64,000 nt of DNA from Ridgeia piscesae (Eukaryota > Annelida > Polychaeta > Sabellida > Siboglinidae): positions 124,001-188,000 of the forward strand of contig JAODUO010000186.1 of NCBI GenBank assembly GCA_025642075.2, in the 5' to 3' direction. The notes beneath the pieces were generated by a model. It worked only from the letters and a program-made list of their open reading frames with translations, had not been told where the DNA came from and did not search any database. Shown here in pieces: positions 1-11,662 of this stretch. The stretch's first letter is position 1, and every line of letters begins with the position of its first letter. A program made the position numbers and the translations under genes.

Positions 1-659
1 CAAGGTGTAACATGATCGCTGATTGGGTGAATAATGAGTGATTCCCACCATTCGCCAATCATGCGGGCATTTACAAAATATGACTTCCACAGTGCATGGA
101 CGTCGTTGTGTACACAACATTTTAGACAGTTATGTAATAAGTTATAGATAAAATGTAACCACAACGAACGTTAAAAAATAGACTAATGTTATTAAGGTAG
201 TTCTATGTTTCTGTGAAGGCGGGTTACGGAAACGTTGATGGCGGTCAGTATGGGATTGAAACCATTGACCCACCAGGCCAGTAGAATTTTAAAAACGGTG
301 GCCCGAAAGCTTTAAAACAGGCGTCGAGCCATCGGGCCAGTGCCAATGTCGAGTCCTGGCCATTACAAGCAAACTCCTGCGCCTTCAATGACAAACTGTT
401 CCCAATGTTAGACAGCCATGTTATACAACTGTATATGATATAATATTACAGGTATTCGGTAAGTAGTTTTGCAACATTATGACAATAAAAATTAGGTCAA
501 GGAAAATGATAGCCAAGTAGATGGATAAGTCATGTATGTTTGGAAGGTTCAGCAAACAAGATACAGATCATAAAAGGAAGATCAGTTAGTGTTCACAGTT
601 CAGACAAATTACTAACACTTCTCAAGCCATACAACAAATATTTTGGAGAAAATGCATAC
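1..659. other. EIF1 intron 2 or flank, no recognisable gene
   Basis: This is AT-rich non-coding DNA. By position it is EIF1 intron 2. I looked for the C-terminal half of eIF1 on the minus strand and did not find it. Confidence 0.5.
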
Positions 660-811
660 CTTTTTGCATGCCTTCACAATTTTCTTGAGGTCATAATCAG
701 GGCGAATGCCCTGCACTGTAGTCAATGTCTTCCGTCCGTTCCGTTGTTGAATTCTTATATGTATGTGGCCGTCTTGGCTACCACCACCTTCATTGTCGTC
801 AGCGAAAGGAT
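660..811 (-). CDS. EIF1: EIF1 coding exon 2 (SUI1 core, first half)
   Basis: The acceptor is TTGCTTTTGTGTAG and the donor is AAAAAG followed by GTATGC. The 152 nt encode 50 codons after two bases that complete Asp. The segment carries HIRIQQRNGRKTLTTVQG, nearly invariant in animal eIF1. The exon ends in phase 0 after a Lys-Lys pair. Confidence 0.95.
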
Positions 812-2395
812 CTACACAAAAGCAATTATATTTATATCTGGTGAATATCACACTAACATAGATCTGTCTGACTTTTCCTATATTAATCAGTCTGTGAAGA
901 TGCACATGAATGTATTGTATGTGTATAGTTGTCCCTGTGTCTGCATAATTGTAGTGCATTTCAAATATCTATGCTCAGCATATGAAACATTATGTTTGTT
1001 CAAGACAACTGATTTTTCACTTTGACAAGTAAAATGACCCTGAATGGTTACCAGTTGTCATTCAACCGCTGGAATAGGGTCGTATGTGTATGTATTGAAC
1101 TTCCTTTATGAGCATCATCTGCTGAGTGCATACAGCTCTGTAGTTCACAGAGAATGAGCTGGGTATCACAGATTGAGGCTATGCTTCGCTTTCTTTGAAA
1201 ATAGCTAAATATGACTGACGTTCAGCTAGCTTCCATGCACAGATCATAGTAAATTAACTGATCCAGTGGAACAGTCTTTGCTTCTACCATGTATTGTGGG
1301 ACCCTGTTCCAATTTTGTTACTACCTCACTGAAGTCTTGTCTCCAGTCGTGTTCATCATTTGTAATTTTGTGTGTGTAACCTTGTCAGTTTTGTCATTCT
1401 GCTGAAAAAGTGTTGACCCTTTTCAATCCCTTTAGCTTTTTAAAGGATTGATCAGATCTCCTCTTTGCCACCAGCAGTACAGCAAGGGCAGATTCAGTTG
1501 TTTTAGTTGCTCACCTGGCGCATGAGTGTGGCTTGCATTGAACCCTGTATTTTGTGCAAATTTTGGGAGATTCTCAACAAATCCATAACATCCGAGTGTG
1601 GCAACACTGTGTTAATTTTGAATGGTATCCGCCTATGTAAGGTTGACGTCACTGGACATTTAAATACTTTGCACTGTTATATTTTATAATCAGCACTACA
1701 CAAACCTGATAGCAGTTTTTTATTGAGAACTTATGTTTTGTATAATTTCAACATAAACAACATGTATGTATATTATGATTTTTAGAATCCCCACCTTCAT
1801 CTATATTGTCTATAATAAAAACACTGCTACAATGTTCCAGAGTGGGATTATGCACTTACAATGAATTTGAAAAACAAAGAAGTTTAAAAAATAAAATACT
1901 GTTACCAAAACACCTGTCTATTTAATTAAATCAAACTTTCAAGTTTTATTTGTGTTTTTATTGCAGCTCATAGGATATATATATCATATTGGTACATGTT
2001 TAATTTGATCGTAATTGTCATTAAAATTTGCTTCATTCTCAAATCGTAAATTAAGTGTGTAGCCCACTGCACTGGCACTGCTTAGTTACTAGTACTACCC
2101 GGGTGTTCACTTGCAGACACGTGGTGGTGATTGAGAAGTATCTATTTCTTCCGTTTAGGTGAAGCGATAACAGCAACACGTATTTTTTGTATTCTCTTCC
2201 GTTTGACTATATTCGGTTGTTTTTTTATAATACAAATAATGCGCAGTTTCACTTCGAGACGATGTGACGCCATTTTGACTGGTTTTCGTGGTGGTGTAAC
2301 GGAAGGACCATGTTCATCCAATATTATTACTAATAAACCACCATATTCCTTCACTTACCGCGAGACTGAAGGTTTTGAATTGTAGTATCGGTCAT
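660..2395 (-). CDS. EIF1: EIF1 (eukaryotic translation initiation factor 1, SUI1 family), 5' part; 3' exons off the left edge
   Basis: Two minus-strand exons join in phase to give the N-terminal 63 residues of eIF1. Exon 1 encodes MTDTTIQNLQSR and ends in phase 1 at a strong GTAAGT donor. Exon 2 completes an Asp codon and continues with PFADDNEGGGSQDG, then HIRIQQRNGRKTLTTVQG, which is the hallmark SUI1 segment, and then a DYDLKKIVKACKK helix. The vertebrate protein has the same order (IQNL, DPFAD, then HIRIQQRNGRKTLTTVQG) and is about 113 residues long, so roughly the last 50 residues should lie beyond position 1. I found no match to them in 1-659. eIF1 binds the 40S subunit near the P site and enforces stringent AUG selection during scanning. 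The gene is divergent from SETD2 across an interval of about 9 kb. Confidence 0.95.
812..2358 (-). other. EIF1 intron 1
   Basis: This is the interval between the two EIF1 exons. It holds no coding exon that I can support. Small opposed open frames at 2131-2385 have no recognisable product, and the plus-strand one overlaps the true exon 1. Confidence 0.8.
2359..2395 (-). CDS. EIF1: EIF1 coding exon 1
   Basis: The ATG is at 2393-2395 on the minus strand. Twelve codons plus one base run to a consensus donor (CGCG followed by GTAAGTGAAG). The residues IQNL match the conserved eIF1 start. The phase-1 end fits exon 2 exactly. Confidence 0.92.
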
Positions 2396-2760
2396 ACAGA
2401 ACAACTGAGTCCTTTACAATCAAAGAAGAATTAAGATATTCACGTAAATACGACAAATTATACTGATTCCACTACCAAGAACCTAAAATGCTTCGCCGAA
2501 CTCTGAAATGACGTCACTGTGGCGTCATGAAATGTTATTAACGTTTTTGTTTTATCACAATATCATAGTAGTTAACAGTTTATTATCTATTTTTAATGTA
2601 ATAAATACAAACAAAGTTAATGTATGTAAATAATACTCACTGCATAAAATTCTGTACAATTCCCAACATACTTGGCGGCATGGACCCCCCGGATGTACGG
2701 TTGGATCTGCTATCGATGTATAGTATGAACGTTGTTTTGTTTCAATAAAATTAAATGTTA
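2396..2760 (-). promoter_or_regulatory. Candidate EIF1 promoter / 5' UTR region with palindromic CRE
   Basis: A perfect CRE palindrome TGACGTCA lies at 2509-2516, about 114 bp upstream of the EIF1 ATG. A half-site (GGCGTCATG) follows within 10 bp. The region is more CpG-containing than its flanks. Being just 5' of a housekeeping translation gene, it is likely to hold the EIF1 core promoter. Whether it also drives SETD2 rightward is inference. Confidence 0.45.
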
Positions 2761-5700
2761 ACTTAGTAGGGTCAAGGAATACATTTTTGGGTAAGATATG
2801 TTATACTTTAAAAAATTATAATCATGTCACGCTAATCGATCGCTTGAACAAGGTTTAAACGCAATAAGAAAATCGGTAGTGTGTAGTCTTTTCCAGGCGA
2901 TATCACATCGGACTGCCTGAAATGAAAGCGGCTCACGGCTTGACGTTACGCCGTTAGGCGTTCTAAAAAATCCACATCATAGACATTTTTGCAGTGATCG
3001 TAGTAGTAACCCGCTAGATGTGTCAGAGCATAGAGCATAGGTAATTTGTAATGTAGTACTTATAAACTGGTGAAATTTGAAATAAACTTTTCGTGGGAAA
3101 TTATTGAATACACTAGATCAGTCATCACTGACGGCATCACTGGCATCAGACAAACTATTACTAACAGGTTGAATGCTAACATAGGCAGTCTGTAGAATCT
3201 GGACCCACCGCAATTGGTATACCCTTCAATTTTGCAGTTATAGGAATAGCTGTATCTTTGCCTGTACATATGGATACCCGTACATATTAGATACTTCCTT
3301 GTGTTAATTAAACATCATCCCACTAATTCTAAGTGCACAGCACATCAACGCATAGCAGTTGCAGCAGGCACATATCAATGCACTCCTTGGGTCTCAAAAT
3401 GTCAACAAAGTAAATATAAATTCTTATTTACATTCAGCAACAAATTTTTATTTTGCGATTACAATTTCATGTACAGCCTGAAACAACAAGCCACATAGAC
3501 CCATGCAATGATAAATGCCAATGGCCCTTAGGTATCAGTCACGTCACTAACATCTGACAAACTGGTTGTTTTGTGATGATCAAATGACCATGTTTGAGTG
3601 GGTTTAGAGACAAGTTTAGAATCGACAGACTTAATATTAATTGGCACATTACTTGACCAGATATTGACGAATACAATTCAATTCAAAGATATTGAAAAGT
3701 AATTTCACTTAGTCTTTAAATTGAATTTGTACTTCTTAGATGTATTGGTATATTGACATTTATACAATGTGAATTTAACTCTTCTAACTAGCCTAGATTC
3801 CTTTAGAAATGTACTCTCGTAAATATCGGTATTAACTTAATTTAATTAGGTCTCCCAAGATTTTGGTGCAGTTAATTGCAAGTGGCTCAAAATTTCTGTG
3901 TTATTCAATGGATGTGTCTTGAAATGATAACCTTGTATTCGTATGTAATTTCACCAGTGTAGGCCATATCGTACAAAGGAGTAAAGAACACATTCACAAT
4001 TCACAAATCGAGAAAACAGTGTCATCTACGTGCTAAGACAAAGTCTGTCAAAATAAAAAATGGTAATAAGAGTTATAGCAGGATTTGTAAAATATTACTG
4101 GATATCATCATCAGACCAAACTAATAACATTTTACAGGGCCTAAAAAGCTTGCAGTCATTCTAACAGTCTGAACTTGGATAGTAACCCATTTAGGAAATT
4201 GAAAGTTGAAACTACATTATTCAAAAATATGCATATACAAATTTGAGCATTAATCCAAGCTATAATATTAAACATGTCTGGAGTACCACCCGTGCACTAC
4301 AGTGAGGCAGCAGAGGAACCACTGTTTCCCCCACAAAAGGATTGAACATGTCATCCTTAAAAATTCAATCCCAAAATAGCTGAAGTAATGTGTGCTAGTT
4401 ATACAAAACTATGTCAGCAACCTGTGTGGTATTACCAGTTTTTTATTTACCACATAGAAACTGTTTACATTGATCACATGAAAACATTTGTATGTTTTCA
4501 AGTAATCAGCATTGAACAAAGTATACATTTAATAAACCATGTTTATGTAATGATGCAGTTTTATATTAAGCAACAATACATTTTATTATTTTTAATTTGC
4601 TTCAAAACAAAATTCTGTTACAATATTTCCTTGTGTAGCCATCATGGGGAATCCTGTTGTCATGTTTAAATCTAGTAATAGTATGTGATCAGGGCAATTC
4701 ACTGGCCATGTCACAGTTGTATTTACCTACAAAGTAGTCATTTGAAATGACTGTTATTGGGTAAAAATTAACAGCACCCATATGTCTGAGTAGTCAACAA
4801 TGATCAAGAATTTCTCAAGAACATAACATAAAATATGTGTGTGCGTGCGTGCGTGTGTGCGTGCGTGCGTGCGTGTGACCATGATTTTATCAGCATGGAG
4901 CCATAGTATATTTTTAGTAATTAGTCAAACTCAGAAATCTTTGGCAGTGGTTTTTAGTCACTTCTATCATTAACTTTCTATGCGAAAACAAGAATATGGT
5001 GCCCTATTATATATGGTAGACTTTGTATAGATCAACAACTTATTTGTATGTGTGTTCAAAATAAAAAGTTAAATTACAACGATTTATAACTGACAATTTT
5101 AAACGGCAGAGTGCAGTATATGGGATGGTTAATTATTTATCCCGAGTGATGTCTCGTTTGGGAATTTCTGAACCGATTCCAGTGCAGATACGTTTCAAAA
5201 TCGCAACACAAAGTGATTCAATGTGTCTAAGACACAAGACAAAGTGGCAATACAAGAGAGTACAATATCTATTAATGACATAAACTGAAAACAAATCAAA
5301 AGTTTACGTTGATTAGGTGGGACCGTGGGAGTGACTCAAACCAAATGCAACATAAGTGTAATGGTGGGTACTACAGTCAAAGATGTCTAAGTTTGACAAA
5401 ATCTATATAGGGCACAATGTTCATCAAACCTTGGTCACACATCTTATAAATGTACGTTCTTACATTACATAGCCAAAATAGTTTTTTGCCAATGCCAGAT
5501 TATGGTAGCTGTATATCTTTACTGTCGATATCAAATAATCTTACACTTTGTACATCTGTGATGGCAATTTCCTAACATTTTTAAAATTCTGCATTTGGAA
5601 ATAGGATATCTCAATTATTATGCTATCCTGTGCAATGACCAGACCTTTAAACCATCAGTAGTTTGAACTATAAATAAATGAGTTTTTGCTGCCAAATACA

Positions 5701-7131
5701 AAGTTGTTTGTTCAGTTTACAAAATATATTAACTAAAATACAACATTTCGATAAACACTCCAGTTGTTGCGCAATATAATGTGTACTGAACATTGATTTT
5801 AAGAATTATACTTAGAGTGTATATACATTTATTCAATCAAGAGTAGCAGTGTAAACAAATTTGCCAGTAGTTCAGCGTATTTTTAATCATTAAGGCTCAA
5901 TCTGTACACTGGAAATTATTTGCATAATAAAAATGTAATCCTTTGCTGTGTCTGCCGTTAAATCGTGGAATGGCAATTATCGGTCATAAACAAAATCATT
6001 TGAAGTAAATACAATTTTAAATAATTTGATACAATTTTAGTGCTTCCCTTTTCAAACCGGTCTCAGATAGGATATGGCGCTAAAACTGGTACCATCTCGG
6101 CTCTGAACATTAATTGTAGGGTAACTGATAAATACTGCAAATTGCCCCCCAGCTATTGGCCAAACATGGACTCCACCCTTCCTTGGTCGCGACCCTTAAT
6201 TCATGCAGCATAATGGTCTATTCATAACTTGCTGTAGCTATGGGCTTATGACCGCCATGCTGTAATCACCTACTGGTGAATGTGTAATATCTACTTTACC
6301 GATCTACCTGGTTGACCTTTGGCACATGAGTTGCCAATACATTAAACAAAATAGACTTAGTTGTAAGTTGTAACCATGTTTAAAAAATATGCCACTCTTA
6401 CAGAATTCTGCCCCTGTTGTGCCACTCCAGTTGACCTGTTAAAATGATATGGTGAAATTACCTGGATACTCACTTGCGAGTGAATTGTTTCGGGACAGCA
6501 TTCGTTTTATAATAACCATCTGGCATCCTTAAAAGTTAAGACTTCCATTTCCATTTGGTGTATGTAATCTATATATATTACGTTTTATATTAAAGAGCCA
6601 GACCATGTTACTGTATTTTTGCAGAATTTTGCCAAGGTTATATTTTGCAGAATTTCAGCTAGGGCATACAACTTGATTTAATAGTTCGTCACATGGTTAC
6701 ATCAAAGTTAAACACATTCGTACAATAATTTTTTTATTTTAACAAGATATTCAAGTAACATGGCTTAATTTGTGTGAGAATTGTGGTTTTGCACCAATTT
6801 AAAATTAAAACAATCTGTGATTGTTGGATTTAATACAAATGTTATTCTAGCCAGGCAGTGAGTCAGCAAATGTTTATCAATTAATTGGGAATTGCCCCAG
6901 ATCCTGTGTACACCTTAACAAAACAGACTATTTCTAGTGACTAGCATCATCCTGTTCCTGGCATATGACAGACACAGGCCAAAAAATAGTACATCTACCA
7001 TTTAACCCACACTACACACAGGCAGCCATGTACATTTTTAATGTGAGTTGTTGATTGTCTAGATGTGACCTTTCACCTTGGCCACCTGCCTCTCATTGTC
7101 TCCTGTTAAACACTGATGGTTTACATTACAG
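2761..7131. other. Intergenic or SETD2 5' leader DNA, no gene seen
   Basis: This stretch is AT-rich with no ORF of recognisable product. A tetranucleotide microsatellite (GTGC/GTGT) lies at about 4836-4877. A donor-like TTTTGG followed by GTAAGATATG at about 2791 could end a non-coding SETD2 leader exon, but nothing else supports this. Confidence 0.4.
4836..4877. repeat. (GTGC/GTGT)n microsatellite
   Basis: This is a short run of alternating GTGT and GCGT tetranucleotides, visible directly. Confidence 0.9.
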
Positions 7132-7203
7132 GTGATGTCACAATGCACGCTTCCCACCATGTTTCTTCCTCCCAAAGTACCGAAAATCTGTGAAGCTAAT
7201 TTG
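7132..7203 (+). other. Candidate 5' UTR exon of SETD2
   Basis: A 72-nt block is bounded by a plausible acceptor (TTTACATTACAG) and a consensus donor (AATTTG followed by GTAAGTCAG). It contains an ATG in good context (CACCATGTT at about 7156). If joined to the acceptor at 11620 that frame stops immediately, giving a 15-codon upstream ORF. No conserved peptide is recognisable, so it is called from splice signals and position only. Confidence 0.3.
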
Positions 7204-9529
7204 GTAAGTCAGTGCTGGAATTTCTCATGCCTTCATCTGTGATGCAGCTCTGATAAAAAGGACATGGAAAATGTGATCTGAAAGTCATCGCATAAATTAT
7301 TCACAGAATTATAAATGAGTAACTAAGGTCTTCATTGATCAGCATGTGGCATTAATATTGGTTCTTTTAGTGGCACGTTTTGATTGTTTTGATTTAAAAC
7401 ATCATAATCTTGTCATAAAAATATCATACCCGGATTGTAAAAACCCATATCTTGATAAGGTGTTGATTCCTGTTGTAAATCAACAGCAGTGCAGCAGATT
7501 CCTACTCCACTCATAAACATTTAGATTCTGCAGTTTTCAATGGATATATAATGCAGCACTCAAATTTGATGGAGTAAACCTGGACTAGCAATTTTTATTT
7601 CAGTATTTTGACCAACCAAGCAGGCATGATCCTGGCCATACTCATATAGGAGCCAGAGGTGTGCCAGGCTGACAATTGTTTTCAAACAAAGGCGAATATA
7701 ATCACTCATTCCCTCAAAGAACTGATTTGTGATACAAGTGTATATAAAGAATGACAGACAGTTGAATTTGGCCTATTTAACTGGATATATAGCCTCATAA
7801 AGGTAGCGAGTGACACGGACTCATACCGTGAACACAACTGTACATTATGTGTCCAGAAGGCTAAACACGGCATCCCAGACATATGGCGAAGAAAACTGAA
7901 AATACAATTTAATCGTCATATCATGATGACTGGAAAATGAAGTCACACCCAGTTCACAAAACATTGCGGACCGATCACGGAATTAAATTGCAACTATGTT
8001 TTTCAGCCCATTAGGTCAGCTGCCAAATTACCATTCAGGTTGTTTAACCTTATAGTGCAGGTCAATGTGCAATCCAGGCATTGACTTGATATATTTAACG
8101 TTTGTTGTAATGATCAGTGATTTATTGAATAGAAACGGTGAATCCTTCAGTGTACTTAGTTCACTCATGACAGTGATAATATTTGAGCACATAACCATGG
8201 CAACCAGCCTAGGAATTGTAGATTGTCCTTAGCAGATACCACATATTTCTGATGTACAGTAGCTGCTAACATGACATGTTGTAGCCTAGTGGAGCCAGTG
8301 GTCAATCTGACTGACTGCCGAGTGCTTTGTGCCAGGGACTACAGGCTGACCTAGATAGCTGGAGGCGGCCAGCCGGCTCCGTGATGCAGCCATGTTGAAT
8401 GCAGGAGCCATGCTGTAGCACTGGGTCAGTGCTGTCATCACATTAACATGTCACTGATACACATGACTTGACACACACCATGCCCAGATGTCTCCACAGA
8501 CAGTGAGGTTGTCATGTCCGGTGGTTGCGCATGGTATAGTTATGGGATCTTTCATGATTGTGTAAAATGCAGAAGTGTAGATTTCCTCTCCTGTAGTGTG
8601 GAAGATGTTTACTTTTAACGTGTGAATCAGAATGTGTTTACACAACACTGGATATATGCACCTAGTGTGTGCTAGTTTATGTATGATAACTAGTAGGTTT
8701 ATGGACATGTGGTTGCATACTAGAAATGTAACGTATTACGCATGCATGTATCTACTGCCTTAGCTACTGAGTCATGTGTACGGGTAGGGCCTGCACTTGT
8801 AAGATGTACCCTCTTGCCCCATGATGGTCGATCGAATTAAACAGACATGGAGCTAGAAGCTATACACCTGATACACGGTATAATTTCCCGTGGATTCAGC
8901 AGCTTGTGTTGAGCAGTCTGCCAAGCTTTGGGTGCCATTGGCAGAGACCACAGCACTTCCAGTTGGCGCTTGATAAACCCCAGTCCTTGACAGTACACAG
9001 CCCTGCTGCTACATGCCTCATGGGTTCAGGGGAAAACCTGTTGTTCAGTCTAAGTGGCTGGACTTGCTTCTGAAATGTTTAGTTCAGCTTAAACTGTGGT
9101 TAGTGTCACTGAAATCAACAAAGACTAGTTGCTAACAACAACATGAATGTAGGGTAACATCAACATCGCTGTGCCAGTTTGTGTAAACATGATCAGATAA
9201 ATGCACACATGATCATAAATTCAGTCATTCTTCTTCATAATCATATGGTTAGTTACGGTTGTATGTGCAGAGCCAAGGAACATTCATGAGTTAAATATGT
9301 TATGTTGCTGTATCCTAGAGTGATGATGTCACAGTAATCAAAGTTCAAACTTACCGAACCTGAATACAGAAGCTATATTGCTGTGGCTGTGATCTCACCT
9401 TTGTGTGTACTAGATTCAGATCCACAGGCGGTGTTGCTGTATATTGTATGCCATTCTGGTAGGGCTAGAGTCTGTGTCACCCTAGGGATATGTGCAAAGT
9501 TAATGGAGAAAACCCTGGATAGAAAATAC

Positions 9530-9935
9530 AAGTTTTCGCTGTTTGTATGGAATACCACACATTTAAATAAGTTAATTCCATGAAAATGAAGGACATTTAT
9601 TTTCTAATGTAAAACATATGGTTAAGATGCATGCCAGTGCTACAGAATGCAGGACATGTAGGCCTATGTGTAGACATCCTGATAGAATAACACACATGTA
9701 AATAAGTTAATTCAGTCAAAATGTGGGACATTTGTTTCTCAAAATTCAAACTGTGAGATAATGCCACAGAATTGAAGAAGTATGTGTCATATAGCATACG
9801 TGAATAAGTAAGTCAGTTCAATGAAAATGCAGGACATTTGTTTTCTGTTGCAAGGCGTGGCTAAAATGCAGGATATATAACATGCAGGGAGTATATCCTG
9901 TATGTGTTGACATCCTGATAGAAGCCACAAATCAT
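9530..9935. repeat. Degenerate tandem repeat, about 3 units of 105-135 bp
   Basis: The block 'AAATAAGTTAATTC..GAAAATG.AGGACATTT.TTTTCT' recurs near 9565-9605, 9700-9740 and 9805-9845. The copies are diverged and of unequal spacing, so this is an old local duplication. Confidence 0.6.
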
Positions 9936-10545
9936 CTACATGAATTATGTATTTTTATATTTGTATCGATTAGTAACACCAGAACATTTACCGGATTTGT
10001 TTAGAGATGCACACTAATGTCACAGCGATCCAAATTTTTAATTTGGTGAGCATCTGGTTTGCGTGAAACACTCCAGTCAGTTAAAATGTGGAAAAGCTGT
10101 TATTTATCTTACACACTTTGTCAGGCAATCATTCCTGGCATGATTTTGTTAACTATCACACATGTTCCTGGCCATTGTGCAGGCCATACACCTGAAAGTG
10201 ACCTCATAAACAATAGTCACACCAAGCATGGCAGGCGCTATAGTAGTCATAACCATTAGTGTGTTATAAGATATGGAAAGAACTACTCTGTTCATTAGTT
10301 ATCTGGGTGGTAGCCACCACACAGTGTAGCCATGGCAACCATCCACAAATGTCTCTCTGTGTGCCTTGGTAAGGTATTGGTAACAATGTATTGATCTACG
10401 TCTAGCACTGCTGGCACAAAAACAACAGTCCTGGTCTGCAGATGTATACACTCCGCCATGCTTGACCACAGAGGGTCAACAGATTGTAGGTGAAAAACCC
10501 CTTTGGCATGGTCACTGATTCTAACTTTCTATGGCTTGCTTAGTC

Positions 10546-10823
10546 CATAGCTTTATGTATTTGGACGGGTAAAAACGAATATGGACGGGTAGAAATATGG
10601 GTGGACGGGTAAAAAATTAAGGAGCAAAAAAATCTTCCAAAACCATAGATATTGTCAGTTATGCCTTGAAAGTGAGTGAAAAAATGGTGTCACATGTGTA
10701 TTTGTAGTCCATTTCAGGTCATCAGACACATTTTACAGTTTGCAAACTGGCTTAACAGTTAACATTCATGTGTCCATCAAAACATGTGTGACTGGCAATA
10801 ATTGTATCCTGCATAAAGCCCTT
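10546..10823 (+). mobile_element. hAT-type MITE, copy 1
   Basis: This copy starts CATAGCTTTATG and ends CCTGCATAAAGCCC. It shares the full internal sequence (GGACGGGTAAAAA, then GTCACATGTGT, then GGCTTAACAGTTAACAT) with copies at 24686-24984 and 60574-60876. The target duplication of this copy is not clear. Confidence 0.75.
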
Positions 10824-11662
10824 TAGCTTACTGCCACTAGGCTAAGTTTGTTTCAGAATTCAAATTTGTTACACTGTACTGCCATAAATGTGTTGAAAAT
10901 GTAACATTTTCTACATTATGTGGTGTGATTCGTTTTGAGGTATTGTGTTGCAATTTATGTACACATTCTTTATGACAGAGGTGAACTGTACATAACTGCA
11001 CCTGAGTCAGTGAAGCTAGTGTAATTTGGTTGCACTCAATGAGTTGAACTGTGAACTCTGACCAGGAAGTTACTGTACATAACTTGAATACATCCACCGG
11101 GCAGATAATTATACACTATCCTGAGACCATCCGGTTTAATTGTATCACTGACAGCTCTTTGATAAGCCAATAGGTCCCTTTTGTTAGCATAGAAAAAAGA
11201 ATATGTGCTGAACTTACTAGTTAAAACTACTAGATGATTATTCAGACAGGAAAAAATACTTTGATCTTAATTGAATAATAGAGCCAGATTAAAGAACACG
11301 ATTTGTATTAAAATTTAATTGATTCTAATGGTCAGTATGGGTAGGTAGGAATTATTTTATGTTATTTTGTTATCAGCAATCCAATAGATTTTCATTACAA
11401 TGATGTGCTGATGCGATAGCACCAGCTGCTACTTAGGTGCTTAGTGTTTTTATTGTGGCGAGGCTTTGTTGCAAACAATCTCTGGCATGTTTTGGAGGCA
11501 TTCGTTTTGAATAATAGCAATAGTATGTTGACTGAATCCAGTTGATATATTTACATCATTAAATATGGCAGGCAAGTCCGGATGCAATAACGTCAAGTGC
11601 CACTGTTTGTTTGCTTGTAGTGAATCAACAGATGAGATGCCAGGCCATCGGCACCTGTTAAC

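Larger units (their letters stand above)
7204..11620. other. Probable SETD2 leader intron; no coding exon seen
   Basis: This stretch holds a degenerate tandem repeat (about 9530-9935) and a hAT-type MITE (10546-10823). It ends in a good acceptor, TTTGCTTGTAG, at 11620. I see no exon that encodes a recognisable protein. Confidence 0.5.

Noticed and set aside
2131..2385. Two opposed open frames near the EIF1 start
   Set aside because: They lie mainly in EIF1 intron 1, have no recognisable product, and the plus-strand frame runs over the antisense of the true exon 1.
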